From positions 1 to 21,704 of the forward strand of contig JAABOA010000166.1 in the NCBI GenBank assembly GCA_015680635.1: a DNA stretch of 21,704 nt, written 5' to 3'. The notes beneath the pieces are model-generated. The model worked only from the letters and a program-made list of their open reading frames with translations, was not told the origin of the DNA and did no database searches. The stretch is from Lunasporangiospora selenospora. Its lineage: Eukaryota; Mortierellomycota; Mortierellomycetes; Mortierellales; Mortierellaceae. Each line of letters begins with the position of its first letter. Within the stretch, counting starts at the first letter, position 1. This document shows positions 1 to 11,043 of this stretch, piece by piece. The position numbers were made by a program, and so were the translations under genes.

Positions 1-85
1 CCGCTGCTCTGTTGTACTGTTGATAGCCGTGGACTTCAGCACCTCTTCTCACACTCGCACCCACTTTTCTTGTTCTTCCATACAG

Positions 86-3000
86 ATCGTCTGTGATCAC
101 ATTGCAGACTCCAAACAGCCAGCTTCAACCTTGCCTCTTCCCGGATGGAACAGCAGCATCCAGACTCAAAGCTTTAGCGATCCCAATAGGTATGGAAGTT
201 TCCTGGGCTGTGTTCCCTTAATTCTTGTAGCACATTCGCGAAACTTCTCTAACCGCCACTGTCACACCACCCACATAGTGCTTCGCCTTTGCGTTTGAAC
301 GTCCGCACTAATGTATTTAAGAAGGAGCTTCAAGAGTATGTCCCAGTCCAAGAGGGCGAACGCCTTCGCATCGAGACTATCATCTACGCCGAGCTGTCGC
401 TAGTTGACTCGACTGCTGCCGAAGGCAGCGTTGTCAAGGGCTATGACTTTGTGCGTTTGCCCAAAGAACTCTTTTACACCGCACCGGATAAGCTCATTTC
501 CAACGAAGATTTGGCCACCAAAAAAATCCTTGATGTGAGCACCTCCCTCATGTGTCCTTCCAACAACTGGGAAGTGGAGAAGGAGACCTGTGTCCGCTGT
601 GCCCGCAGGATGTCTTCCAAGCTCGACGAAGCCGAGAGCCGAGTAAGGACAGCTTTTCTTTGACCTTTTCAATGTCTCTCTGCTTCTCTGTGCACTCTAG
701 CCTGACCATCATGCTCGTATCCATTTTACTAGATTATCCACATGCTGCCAGAGCTCCTCCGCACTGAGGACGGCGACGCATTGATCAACTTTCGCAGCGG
801 CGTTGCTAGCCTTCAGTTCAAGGTCAACTGTTACTGTGGCCACAAAAAAGAGAAGAAGGGCTTTGTTATCCAATTTGACGCCCAGAGTTCTTCTTCACCA
901 ACAATCGCTTCCTTCATGACAACACCTATGATGTTCTATCACGAAAACAAGAACCGTATTGCCATCCGCGCTGCCAAGGCTCAGGCCAAGGCTGAACTCC
1001 AGCTACAGCGTCAACAACAACAGCAACAACAGGAGCTGCAACGTCAGCAACAGAAGCAGATGAAGATTGACGCCCGGAGCCAGAGCAATGTTTCTTCGGC
1101 TTCGTCTGCACGCAACATTGTAAAGTCAGTCAACAGCAGGACAAAGCGCGAACTCCGGACGAGCCACCGAGACTATGGCCCGCTTCAATCCCATAGCCAA
1201 CACCAATCACTGCAACCATTGCAGCCACTGCAGCAGCAGGTCCATATCCCTTCGCCACCCGATTCGTCTTATAGCTCGCCAATCGACTTTACTCCCAGCT
1301 CGGATGTTGCCGAATATACAGGCAGTCCAGATGTTTCGATGACTCCTTCAGGGCTTTCTCAGGACCCGATGGGGTCCCTTTTCCCTGATTATGCGAGACA
1401 GTCTATGGCCATCTCGGCGCCATCTCCAAATCATGATCAGCTCTTATCAGAAGAGCAGTCTGCGTCTAATGTTGCAGTTATCGGCCACATGACCCCTAGC
1501 AACGGTACTACTCGTGGAGGTACAATGGTTACAATTCACGGTTCGGGATTCACAGTTGGTGAGATGATGTACATTTTCTTCGGTAACTCGGAGCCCGTGC
1601 GTGTTGTTCCTAATCATGGCCACGTTATCGAGTGTCGTACTCCCGCAACAACCAAGCCCGAGGCCGTGAGTGTCATTGCCACAAGCTCGCCTGGACTATC
1701 ATCCATCCCAGAAGTAGTCGAGACTCCTCCAGCAACCTTCACCTACATTGACGACAACGAGGTCGAGCTTTACAAACTTGCACTTCAGCGTGTAATGGAT
1801 ATCTCAGGCAAGGATGAGACTACGATGGACTCTGTCCTCGCTCGTCCAAACGACCTTGCAATCTGGCAGGACCTGCTGAGCAGTAGCAGTACAGCAGAGG
1901 GTTCATCATTGTCATCCTCAGTTTCGTCGTCGTTGCCATCATCATCGTTGTCGCTGCCATCTGTCTCCCCAGTCTCCCCAGTCTCCCCTGCATCTTCATC
2001 TTCGTCGCCTCCAACTGCTGTGGCTGCACCCACGTATGAAGAACTGGAGGCTATGGTGCTCGAGTCTTTCAAGCTCGTCGACACATCATCCCCACCGTCG
2101 CCATTGGCTCCTTCGCCTTTGACCTTGCAGGCAACAACTTCATCGCCACCGGTCTCATCGCCACCGTCCTCTCCATCGCTGAACAATGCGCTGCTTTCGA
2201 TTGTCAACAGTACTGGACACTCCATGCTCCATCTTTCTGTTGCACTTCAGTACCTTAATCTCGCAAAGGAGCTTCTCATGCGTGGTGTCGACCCAGGCAT
2301 TAAGGACAAGAACGGTCTGACTGCCTTGGATTTGGCTCGCGTCTTCAAGCACGGAAGAATGATTGATTTCCTCATGAATGATATCGAGTCTTCGTCTGCA
2401 TATGCTAACGAGCAGGAGTATCAACAACAGAGCTCGAGCTCGTTCTTCAATGATGCCGCGAGCGCCCTTCTCAAGAGCGCAAGTCATCAAGATATGCAGA
2501 CTCTACAGAATCAGCTTGGAATGGGTCATTCCCAGTATCCGCTTGTCCCTGATGTTCAATATCGACAGCAGACCATGAACAATGCGTCTCAAGGAGGACT
2601 TCGTCACAGCACCTCGTACGACGATCCCATGAGCCTGGCCTGGATCAATAACTTTAGCCAGATGCGACCTAGTGAGATGGCCTACCACAAGGATATGGCC
2701 ATCCCAGATAGACTACAGGGCGAGTCATTGCCACCACCGAGGATTCAACCAACAGGGCGGACGGACGTGAATGTCCCATCCGCCTTTTCCCGCGTCGGAA
2801 ACATGACCTCGTCGACTGATGTACGACAGCAGCAGTCGAGCCAATACCAGGCTGCTATACAGGCAACTGGAAGGCTGTTTGACGAGCCTTATGATCCGGC
2901 GCGTTCCGCTGATGCAGCTGCAGCTGGCAGCCGTGGTGGTCGAGTATCTCATCCAAGGTACGACAGCTACGGCAGCAGCGGCAGCAGCGGCAGCAGCGGT

Positions 3001-3297
3001 GAGAGCGGTGCGGAGGAGGATGAGGACATGGATCTCTTTGAGGGCCACCACCGCACTGTTGAGCAGGCTGTAGTTCAGAGCAGCCGAAACGATGTCGAGT
3101 CTGAACCGTCGTTGTACCTCGGAGGTCGCCGCGTGGTCTTTGAGCGCCATGACAGCCACCGCCAAGCCTCCAGGAGCGCTGCAACAATGACGACGAATTC
3201 CTTCCAATTGGAAGATTACCCACACTCAGGATCCTATCCTCCTCAGGACCCCTCTAATAACCAGGGCCAGGGCCAAAATGGCTATGAGAGGCACTAA
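86..3297 (+). CDS. Spt23/Mga2-like transcription regulator (TIG + ankyrin), 5' partial
   Basis: Exons are 86-189, 279-642 and 733-3297, joined in consistent phase (3033 nt, 1010 residues plus TAA). The first exon follows a pyrimidine-rich stretch ending in TACAG and has no in-frame ATG, so the start codon lies left of the window. Residues about 35-250 resemble the N-terminal region of fungal Spt23/Mga2, including the motif CYCGHKKEKKGF. A Gln-rich stretch comes next. A TIG/IPT domain lies at about 403-497 (GHMTPSNGTTRGGTMVTIHG). A Ser/Pro tract separates it from two ankyrin repeats at about 647-700 (MLHLSVAL, GLTALDLAR). The remaining roughly 300 residues are low complexity. Known family members are ER-tethered factors controlling fatty-acid desaturase and hypoxia genes after proteolytic release. 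I see no hydrophobic helix here, so soluble action in the nucleus is inferred. CAMTA is an alternative, but no IQ motif is visible. The family call is fairly firm; the target genes are unknown. Confidence 0.82.
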
Positions 3298-3715
3298 ATG
3301 AGTAGGACGCGTGAACTTGAACACTTGCAGCACCGACCAAGTACACACCATTTGCTTTTCCGCTCAGCCGTTCTTTGTCTTTTCAGGACATGATACCCAG
3401 AGGCAAGATCAGTATCAAGCCGGATATGTTTATTATTATTATTACTATTACTTTTGTTATTATTATTATTGTTATTATTACTGCTATTATTATTTCTGTC
3501 TGTGTATACGAAAATCTTTGATATTTCCTAGTCAATCTCAATGTAGTCCCCCTTTTTTTTGCATTTCTTTTACCGCTCAATACAATCCAATCTCAAAAAA
3601 AAAGAGTGTGTTTACGAGAGAGAGAGCATAAAGCCATTTAATCCATTGCTGACACAAAAGCACAAGTATTTCTAAATCCCTCTTTAAAGTCTTGCTATTT
3701 TGCCAATGACGCCTA
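3298..3715. other. Convergent 3' intergenic region with simple repeats
   Basis: This 418-bp gap separates two genes whose coding regions converge. It holds both 3' untranslated regions: an AT-rich stretch dominated by TTA/TTG repeats, a CTTTTTTTT run near 3549, AATACA near 3580 and a GA dinucleotide run near 3620. No open frame in it looks like a protein. The poly(A) sites cannot be placed from sequence alone. Confidence 0.6.
3427..3499. repeat. Imperfect (TTA)n microsatellite
   Basis: About 70 bp are built from TTA units interrupted by TTG, CTA and CTG triplets. It lies in the presumed 3' untranslated region of the Mga2-like gene. Frame translations give only Tyr or Ile runs, so it is not coding. 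Confidence 0.85.
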
Positions 3716-5605
3716 TCAGTAAGAGGACAGGAAGTGGTCATAGTCCTCGCCAGTGTAAAGGTCTCCTTCCGAGATCATAGACTCCAACATCGCACTAGAT
3801 CAAGGAAAAAAAGAGGGACAGAGGAACTGATGAGTATATTCCTTTTGAGAGATAGAGTTTCTTAAAAGTAATTTTAGGGCAAGCAGCAGCACTATCAACA
3901 ACAACAACAATCAACAGTCTCTTACTTCACAGCATCGGGGCTGCCGGCAACAGCAGCAAACCGTTTGGTGATTTCCATGCGATGAACACCTGTCTTTGCA
4001 TCGGGGTGGTTTTGAATCATATCTACGATCTGAGCTCCAACATCCATGTTTCTCGAACTGCTACTTGGACGAGCAGTATTATAGTTTGGTTGGTTCTGGC
4101 CAGCATAGGCGGATGTCGACATCACTCCAGACATCCCTCCACTCGACTATCCAGGGCACAAGGAAAAAAAAAAGCAAGACTGGAAATAAGTCTCAAGCTG
4201 ACAAAACACAATAATAAAAGGTCCATCCTTATCCCTTCCCGAATGGGAGACCCTCCCATCTTGGATACCTTTTGACGTGTAGCGCTGACATGGACAAAAA
4301 TCACTTCGAGGTTGTGATACGTCAGCTCGTTCATATCCGTCACGGGACGAATCGTGTGGATATTCACTGAAAACCGCTGGTTAAACTCTTTCAAAAGACC
4401 AACAACTCGCACATATTTTCCTTCACTATTCGAATTACAATCCACCACGGATTGACCCGCGTAGCAAAAAAAAAAAAAAAAAAAAAAAAAGATCAGTAAA
4501 ATTACTCAGATACTTCCACTGTCCACTTCCCCTATAAATGGATTCTAATGATTTTGGTCCGCATCCTGTGTCCAATAAGAAAGTTTACATCCCATGATCC
4601 ATATGACATTGAAAAATGTTCAGTTGCAAGGAACGGGGTTGTAAAATAAAGCCATCGCTCCCTGAGAGAGTATCTGATCTCAACTTACATGATTGTGTTT
4701 TCCTCAGAAGGACTATCCTCCTCTGACAAGAACCGTCTGGCATCAATGGATCCTGTACCATCATCGATTGTGAACATGTGCTGGGTGGATTGTTTGTTGC
4801 TATTACGGACTACGCCGATGAATGTGACCTATAATAAAAATCGTCGAGAGAAGAAAGTGTCCAGTAACCCATCATGACACATATGAATCACAAAAACATA
4901 AGGTACATGGTAGTAAGAGAAAAAAATATGTGTATGTGATGATTAGTCTTCTGGGGTCTGGTTGTCATCTATCGATAGGCAAGCAAGGCTATAGTCCTCC
5001 TGCACTCCTTAAACATCCACTTGCCTGTCCAAGATCCTGGTTGTCAATACGGAAATCACCATCAGCATGCGTCTGAGAAACATTGAGAAGTTGCTTGATA
5101 GTGACAGGGCGCAGCGAGTGATTATTTTTCTATGAAAAACAAAGAATATATTAAATATCACCATCACACAAACGAGTGGAAAGTAGAGTGGTTAGAAGGG
5201 TAACAAATTGGAATAACCATTACTCGCCAACATTCTTTCCAAAGTGGAATTCATTTTTTGCATGGCTCGAAGCGACATTGCCGACGAATAATAATAATAA
5301 AAGTTTTCCTATGACAAAGTTCCGTTACCTTGAGAGCAGTGGCCGGATCGCTGCTGAAGCTGTCCTCGACATATCCTTGTCCTGTGGCGCCGGTTTGAGC
5401 TCTGTAATCTACAAGTGAGGGTGTTTGGTTCAGTAGACAGAAAACGCCATCATTGTTAGTCTCATTGGGAGAAAATCATTCTGCCTTGTCCGTTCTGAAT
5501 CTGTAGTGGCCATAGAAAAGGCTCCATTTATGAAAAGACAATGCCCTAAGAGACAAGCAAGCTGAAAAAAAATAAGGGCGATAATTGCGCATTCATACTG
5601 TTCAT
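3716..5605 (-). CDS. RPA2: Replication protein A 32-kDa subunit (RPA2/Rfa2)
   Basis: Seven exons read downward: 5605-5599, 5408-5329, 5129-5025, 4828-4689, 4425-4269, 4146-3926 and 3794-3716 (TGA at 3718-3716). They total 789 nt, 262 residues, close to the usual 270 or so, and every join keeps phase. RPA2 is the middle subunit of the heterotrimer that coats single-stranded DNA in replication, repair and recombination. Residues 1-29 form a Ser-containing, Gly/Gln-rich head. The OB fold spans about 35-165 with family signatures RPVTIKQLL, VTFIGVVRN and DMNELTYHNLEV. A Ser/Asn-rich linker leads to a C-terminal winged helix from about residue 192 to the end (GAQIVDMI, ending in EDYDHFLSSY). The ATG at 5605 gives MNNYRAQ after splicing. 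The gene sits 142 bp downstream of the MYSM1-like stop on the same strand. Introns (122-263 nt) are longer than in its neighbour and carry simple repeats. The call is strong; the 7-nt first coding exon is the weakest join. Confidence 0.92.
3894..3916. repeat. (CAA)n microsatellite in RPA2 intron 6
   Basis: A run of CAA triplets with one TCAA interruption lies just inside the donor end of the last RPA2 intron (3925-3795). It is non-coding in the spliced model. Confidence 0.75.
4466..4490. repeat. A25 homopolymer (T25 on the sense strand) in RPA2 intron 4
   Basis: Twenty-five consecutive A residues on the plus strand read as T25 on the RPA2 sense strand, about 40 nt before the acceptor at 4427-4426. 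It may serve as a polypyrimidine tract. Its length is likely to vary between strains or be miscounted in sequencing. Confidence 0.9.
4829..5024 (-). other. RPA2: GC-AG intron 3 of RPA2
   Basis: The exon ends in CAG at 5025 and the intron begins GCAAGT instead of GT, ending in TATAG before GTCACATTC at 4828. The join gives DLGQ-VTFIGVV, which matches the RPA2 OB fold across the boundary in phase 0. The donor AG|GCAAGT is the typical strong context of GC-AG introns. Confidence 0.85.
5285..5300. repeat. (AAT)n microsatellite in RPA2 intron 2
   Basis: About five AAT/ATA triplets lie inside the intron at 5328-5130. No function is apparent. Confidence 0.7.
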
Positions 5606-5747
5606 GGTGGGGTTTGTATGTTAAAGCAAAATGAGAATGAGGGGTTGGTCCTCAAGCGCCGAGCACTCTTATTTTTTGGTGGCCAAAAGTCGTCGCGTAG
5701 AGTTGGTCATTTTTTTTTGCAAAGCCACAAAATTAATTTTCTTTTTT
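5606..5747 (-). promoter_or_regulatory. Compact spacer: MYSM1-like 3' end and RPA2 promoter
   Basis: Only 142 bp separate the MYSM1-like stop codon (5750-5748) from the RPA2 start (5605), so this stretch must hold the 3' end of one gene and at least part of the promoter of the next. It contains T-rich runs (sense A-rich) and the palindromic-core hexamer TCGCGT at 5693-5698. That fits the WCGCGW type of site bound by fungal MBF/SBF G1/S factors. The regulatory role is inferred from RPA genes being G1/S-regulated in yeasts. Confidence 0.4.
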
Positions 5748-8700
5748 TTAGCTAGACTTTGCCTGTTCTTGGGGGCTATCACTAACGTCAATATCAATAT
5801 CGACACATGGTGTCATTGCAGTGTCAGGACTGGAGTCACAAGAGTGTCTAGTTGTTGGCTCCTCCGTCATCACTATGACTGGTGGCCCTTTGGTAGGTGA
5901 TGTAGGTCTCTGAGGCTGACCTGAAATGTTCTTAGAAGGATTAGATCCCTCTGATGTCGCAGAATCTTCGGATTTTATCCCCCCTGATGACTCTGCAGGG
6001 CCATTTGTCTGGGTTGTGTCGGTTCTCTGATTAATAGCCGATACCACAGGCGATCGTGATCCGTGTAAAGCATGTTGCTGATACTGACTGGTGGACGATT
6101 TAGAGGATGCCGTTGATTGAAATGTACTTAGTCGCTGTTGCGATGTCATAGTCGGATTACCTTGCCCCAACATCGTGAGTGATGTTGACGATGGCGAATA
6201 CCCAGAAGAAGGCAATCGAAGATGAAATCCTTTGACCACCAGCTCTTTCACTTTGCTGAGAAACGCCTTGGCGGAAGTTTCATCCACAAAAATATGATGA
6301 TTCAGCGATTTCAGAAGTTTGTCTAGCCGTGTCACTGGTTCACCCTTTCTCAGAGGTAATGAGAGATCAACTCGATGTGGGTAAGAGCGGTAATATCGTA
6401 CGAGATCTGTAAGTTGTTGAAAGACTGCTACTGAAAGTTCGTTTGTCCGTGTAATCTCTCTGTCAAATGCATAAGGGGACCCTGCGATACGTATAAATAA
6501 ACAAGGCGCGATGTGAGCACTCCGAGCAATACATGAAGTGGGGGTCTTTCATAGTCTGTGAAAGAGCAGGATGGTACTTACGGCAACTGTTTTGACTATC
6601 CACCGTGTCTGTTATGGAAAGGAACTGAAACTTTGACAGATAGGATATGCTCCTGGGATCAAATGGGCTTACGATCACGCCAACAAACGGTTCCACGCCA
6701 GACTCATGGCGTCGAAACATAAACTGGTGTTCAGTTTGGTTCTCAATGTCTCGTATACTCGGATTGGGTTCAAAAGTCGGATGTGAATGGTACCAGCCCA
6801 CTACAACAAATCCTTTTGACGAAAAGAATGATCTTGCTTCAACGTCGGACTCTGGGTCCAGCTCACACTGGAAGCCAGTGCTAATACTTCGACAAGGAAA
6901 AACTCCAAGAATAAACAGTATCCTTTCGTCCTCATCATACAGCCCACCGAGAAGTCCAATAACCTCTGTCTCTGCCATATGAGAATGAAAATCCATGATG
7001 AGCTAAATGGGCAAGATGAGAAAAGAAGCAATTAGTTTCTTTATGTATGCTAAACTTCCGTAGCCAAATACAAAACAAGCCCATACCATTGCATCGCTTG
7101 ACACCTTGACCCTGAATGGTGCAGGCTTGAGCGGACCAAATTTCCGAAGGGGGATAAGTCGAAATGGGTCATAGCTCTCAACTTCATTGACAAAATATCC
7201 TTCATCTCCGTTATCCGGATGCCCACGTGCTCGGCTCAGATAGTGCTGTGCTCTTCGGTTCTTGGGTACTCTTGCATTCACGCTTCTAACTTCTGAGACT
7301 GCAAAATATCTTGCATTCTGTGCGGCAAGTCTTTCTTGCTCTAGTTCATCCTCCATCTCCTCCCGTGTGATACCATGTCGTTCAAAGTATGCGGCATCGT
7401 CAAGGCTTTCATCATCCGTTAACTGCCGTCTTGGAGTGTCTCTATTTGTTGTCTGTTGGCCGTGTTCAATAACGTGACCTTGTAGGTCTCGCTCATCCAC
7501 CCTGAACATAGAAGAGAGGATTCAGTAAGTTAGTATTTCTCTCTTTCCCTTAAATTCCTGCCTTCAAATCTGTACGAGGCCAGGGTTGTTTCACATTACC
7601 AGTCTCCTTGCTCATTCCGGACACGCCTACGCCGCGAAGAGGAAGCTGACCATAGTGGATCTGTTTCTAGGCTCTCACGAGTGCCAGGGCTTCGGTGCGT
7701 CATGCTGGAGCTGGGCGACAGTGTCCATCCACGTTCAAAGGATGGTCTCCTTCGTCTGGCCCCTCCATTTCGTGGGCGCGCGAGCGACGCACCTGGTGAG
7801 GATGCAGTCATCCCCACATTGATCGCTCCAATTGACTCAAGCCAAGAGTGGACTCTTCCAATGGCGTTAACGTCTCCACAATCCTTTAGACCGGATCGCA
7901 CACTAGTTTTGGTAAGATATGTAGATGGAGATCTTTCCCAGGCCATGAGAATCGTATTCCGAATCCTTTGATATCGCTCAGGTGTCTTGCTCGTCTTGTT
8001 ACAAAAGAACTCGGCGTGGGCCCTTTTTTCTTCTTCGGTGATGATCGATTTGTCTAATATCCGCTGTTTGGCTGTCGGAATTTTGGTCACTGAAGTCGAT
8101 GAAGAAGCTACATCACTGGGACTCAGCGCGGTATCAAGATGTGGTTGTGACGAGTTACTATGTGAACTGCCAGGTCGACCGAGCAACAAGGTTGAGCCGT
8201 AGAGCGACTTTGGTTGAGTAGGGGGAATGGACTGGGTCCTGCGAGGCGGAGGTAATTGTCCATTCCGTGACATACGTTGCAAAGTCTCTGTTCCCAATGT
8301 TCCCTCCTCCTCTTCCTCCTCTTCGTTGTTTTCAATCCTGTTGCTATCGGCATTGTAGCCTCCAGCATCGTCGCTGTCGTATATCCGGTGAGTTCTGACT
8401 CGGCCATTTTGTTTTGTAACCAGTACACTTGGAGAATTGCGGTTAGGTGGCCGTGCATTCATAGTTCCGGCCAGGGTATCATCCTCTTGGGTGGACGTAG
8501 CAAGCATTGGTATCTGTGATGGCGATCGTGCCCCCTGAGCATTTAGTTTTGACGAACCATGTTGATACGAGAGGATTGATAGTGGCGAATTGGTCATGGT
8601 GGTGTCTGCGGGTGTTGGTCGTGAAATTTCCATCCCCTCTTCAGAGGAAGCCACATCTTCTTCATCATAAGAGTTGACATCTGGCCTCAGTTCTGCAACA

Positions 8701-11043
8701 TGGACGGCTCCGAAAGACACAGTGCGTCGTTCCTTGGGAGAATTTGCAATCTTCTCGTTGGTGATATAGTTTAACGGTCCTGCTCTCTGCAGAGTCTGTG
8801 GAGCAAAGTATTGTTGGGCATCCTTTAGAGATGACTTCACGCTTGTCCCTGTCCCTGTACTATTGACACTGCTACTACTTGTACTAAAGGTCGTATTCGT
8901 ATATGGCTCGCCTATCCCCATATTGTTATTATCGAGAAGTGCTGGTGATGATATCGAGACGCGCTTTTGATGATTCCTTGGCCTCAAGGATTCAGTAGGG
9001 TCAACATCTTCATCCATAAGGTGGTCTTCCTGACCGGAATCGCTTTCAGGCTCGCTTGATAGACGAGAACGGGAGGATGCAATCGAAAATGGTGATATGG
9101 AGCGAGATTTCGACTTTTGGGGCTGAAATGGAGGTAGTCCACGAGAAAGCCTAGTCCTTGTTGAGGACTCTTCGTCCGTGCTCTCGATATCGATATCAAT
9201 ATCCTCATCCTCGTCCATACTAGAGATAGTTCGTTGTGTGGGTGTCGAGTAAGGTGAAGACATACTTCCAAATAAAGGTCTGGGTCCAGGGCTAGGTGTA
9301 GTTCGACCAAGAGAACCAGAGCGAGAACCAGAGCGAGATCCAGACTTTGCTGACAACGAAGGTGATTTGGACATTGACCGGTCTTCATCATTATCAGTAT
9401 CGTATCCACTCTAATTTAAAAAAGTTAAGATGTAATTTAACAATCAGCTCAGACTTTAGCACTAGTGAGAGCGAAAAAATAAAAATATATAAAAAAACTT
9501 ACCGTGGCTCCAAACTCAGATCCTGTAAAGTCATCGTTGCCGGATTCTGATGTGATGCTACGTGCACGACGACCATGTCTTCCGAAAGATTCATACCCAC
9601 TTTCAGCTCCAGCGCTGGCCTCAATTCGTTTGACTTTCATACTACGGGGTTGCCGCCTTTTGGTCGTTCTGTTCGAGCCGCCCTCGTCGTTAGGAGAGCT
9701 TGCTGCGGTCGGGTACCTCTTATCCAGACCTTCACCATCGCTAGTGTTGGTTGACATGTCAGGCAGCATCTGTCATTTATGTCAAGAGCTGGCGTTTGTT
9801 AGATTGGTCGCTTTAGGAAACGCACCTGAGCGCGAATATTGTTGATGAGAAGAGGGACCCTTACCCTGTCTGATACCGCCAAGTGTCGTGCATGATTCTT
9901 GACTTGGAGTGGATTTCTTGTCCCCACAACAGCAGCAACAGCTTTCCAGTTTCCATAACCATGGAGAGTCTATCGCATTAACTTCAGATATAAGTATCCA
10001 GCAACATTGAAGCAAAAAAGGATCCAGAAATACAGTGTTACTTACAATGCCCTGACGCAATCGATCATCCTCTTCTACAGTCCAGCGAGTGTTGTGGGAT
10101 GGAAGGTCGGCCGAGGAGAGCTTAGCACTGAGCCTTGAATCTGTATAATCAATCATTATATCGAAAGTTCAGAATGAAATATAAAAATATATAAAATGGC
10201 AGTGGTGACACATGATCAAAAGATGTAACGATTCTTACCTTCACTAGCTGTCCGTTTACTTTGTCCAGATCGTTCATCTGAACTCTTCCTCTTCTTGGAA
10301 TCACCGCCTTTGACTTTTACAGGGTTTGCTCCGCCTCTGAATATTGACTGCGATGAACGTCGTTCTTGAATAATATGATCCGGCGATCTGGCGCGCGATG
10401 AACTATTAGCAACGGATGTCGACTGTCGGCGGGAAGAAGAAACGATTCCTGATTTTCGTCCTGAGTAAAACTCTTCTTCAGCAAGCATGCTTTCAATCAT
10501 CTCACGAGATTTCTCATCCATATCTCCTGCAGCAAAGCTAGACTGTGCATGATACTGTAACAATAGATGAGAGATCCTCAGCAAATGTTAGCATTCACAC
10601 CCGTTGTCATTGAGAAACTCAGCAGCAGCAAGCTCAAGATTTATCATACATCTTGTGTGACCCAGTCCGGGATCTGAAAGTCGTCCTCAATGTTACCCTC
10701 GGTACTAGATCGTGCACAAGAAGCAATTGTGCAACATCAGTGTCTGGCTGTGGGCTGTATAGCATAGAGAGAGACGCCTGAGATTATTTTCAACCTACTC
10801 CAATACATCTGGGAACTGGCTATTGAAGCCGCTGTGTAACGTATTGTCGATTGCGTCACTGGATGCAGTCTCGCCTATTCGATCAGACGATACAGACCCG
10901 CGCCTAGAGACAGATGGTGAGGCTGAAGTTGCCTTGGTGCGATTTCGACCTGGCCAACTTGAACCGGGGTGGGCTTCAATGACCTCTGGTTCTGGATCAT
11001 CCCCATCGATGTCAATATCAACTTCAATATCTTCCTCGGCCAT
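5748..11043 (-). CDS. MYSM1: MYSM1-like histone H2A deubiquitinase (SANT-SWIRM-MPN+)
   Basis: Ten exons read downward: 11043-10799, 10704-10650, 10554-10239, 10140-10046, 9969-9865, 9769-9503, 9410-7600, 7501-7087, 7002-6582 and 6481-5748. They total 4464 nt, 1487 residues, with all phases consistent. The acidic N-terminus ([15 protein letters not shown]) and the motif [11 protein letters not shown] resemble animal MYSM1. A SANT/Myb domain spans about 224-270 ([20 protein letters not shown]). A disordered Ser-rich insert of about 540 residues follows. SWIRM lies at about 820-893 ([14 protein letters not shown]). The MPN+ domain starts near 1104, with Glu1116, HSHP at 1175-1178, Ser1185 and Asp1188, so the JAMM zinc motif is intact. 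A Ser/Thr/Pro-rich tail ends the protein. In animals MYSM1 removes monoubiquitin from histone H2A to activate genes. The protein is nearly twice the length of the human one, mostly from disorder. The exon 1 donor is the least certain: GTAGGT was preferred to GTATTG because it suits the better acceptor at 10706-10705. Confidence 0.9.

Noticed and set aside
1470-2390. CAMTA-type factor, because TIG and ankyrin domains co-occur
   Set aside because: The N-terminal part resembles Spt23/Mga2 instead of a CG-1 domain, and no IQ motifs follow the ankyrin repeats.
2725-3225. 166-codon open frame antisense to the Mga2-like gene, with an Ala run
   Set aside because: It mirrors the Ser/Gly repeat of the coding strand, has no family look, and lies wholly inside a well supported exon.
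4122-4448. 108-codon minus-strand frame as a stand-alone small protein
   Set aside because: It reads through RPA2 exon 5 into intron 5. The spliced join at 4269/4146 restores the RPA2 sequence and the rest is intronic.
6463-6996. Stand-alone MPN+ protein such as BRCC36, CSN5 or Rpn11
   Set aside because: Upstream exons in phase carry SWIRM and SANT domains, and the sequence around the JAMM motif is of MYSM1 type.
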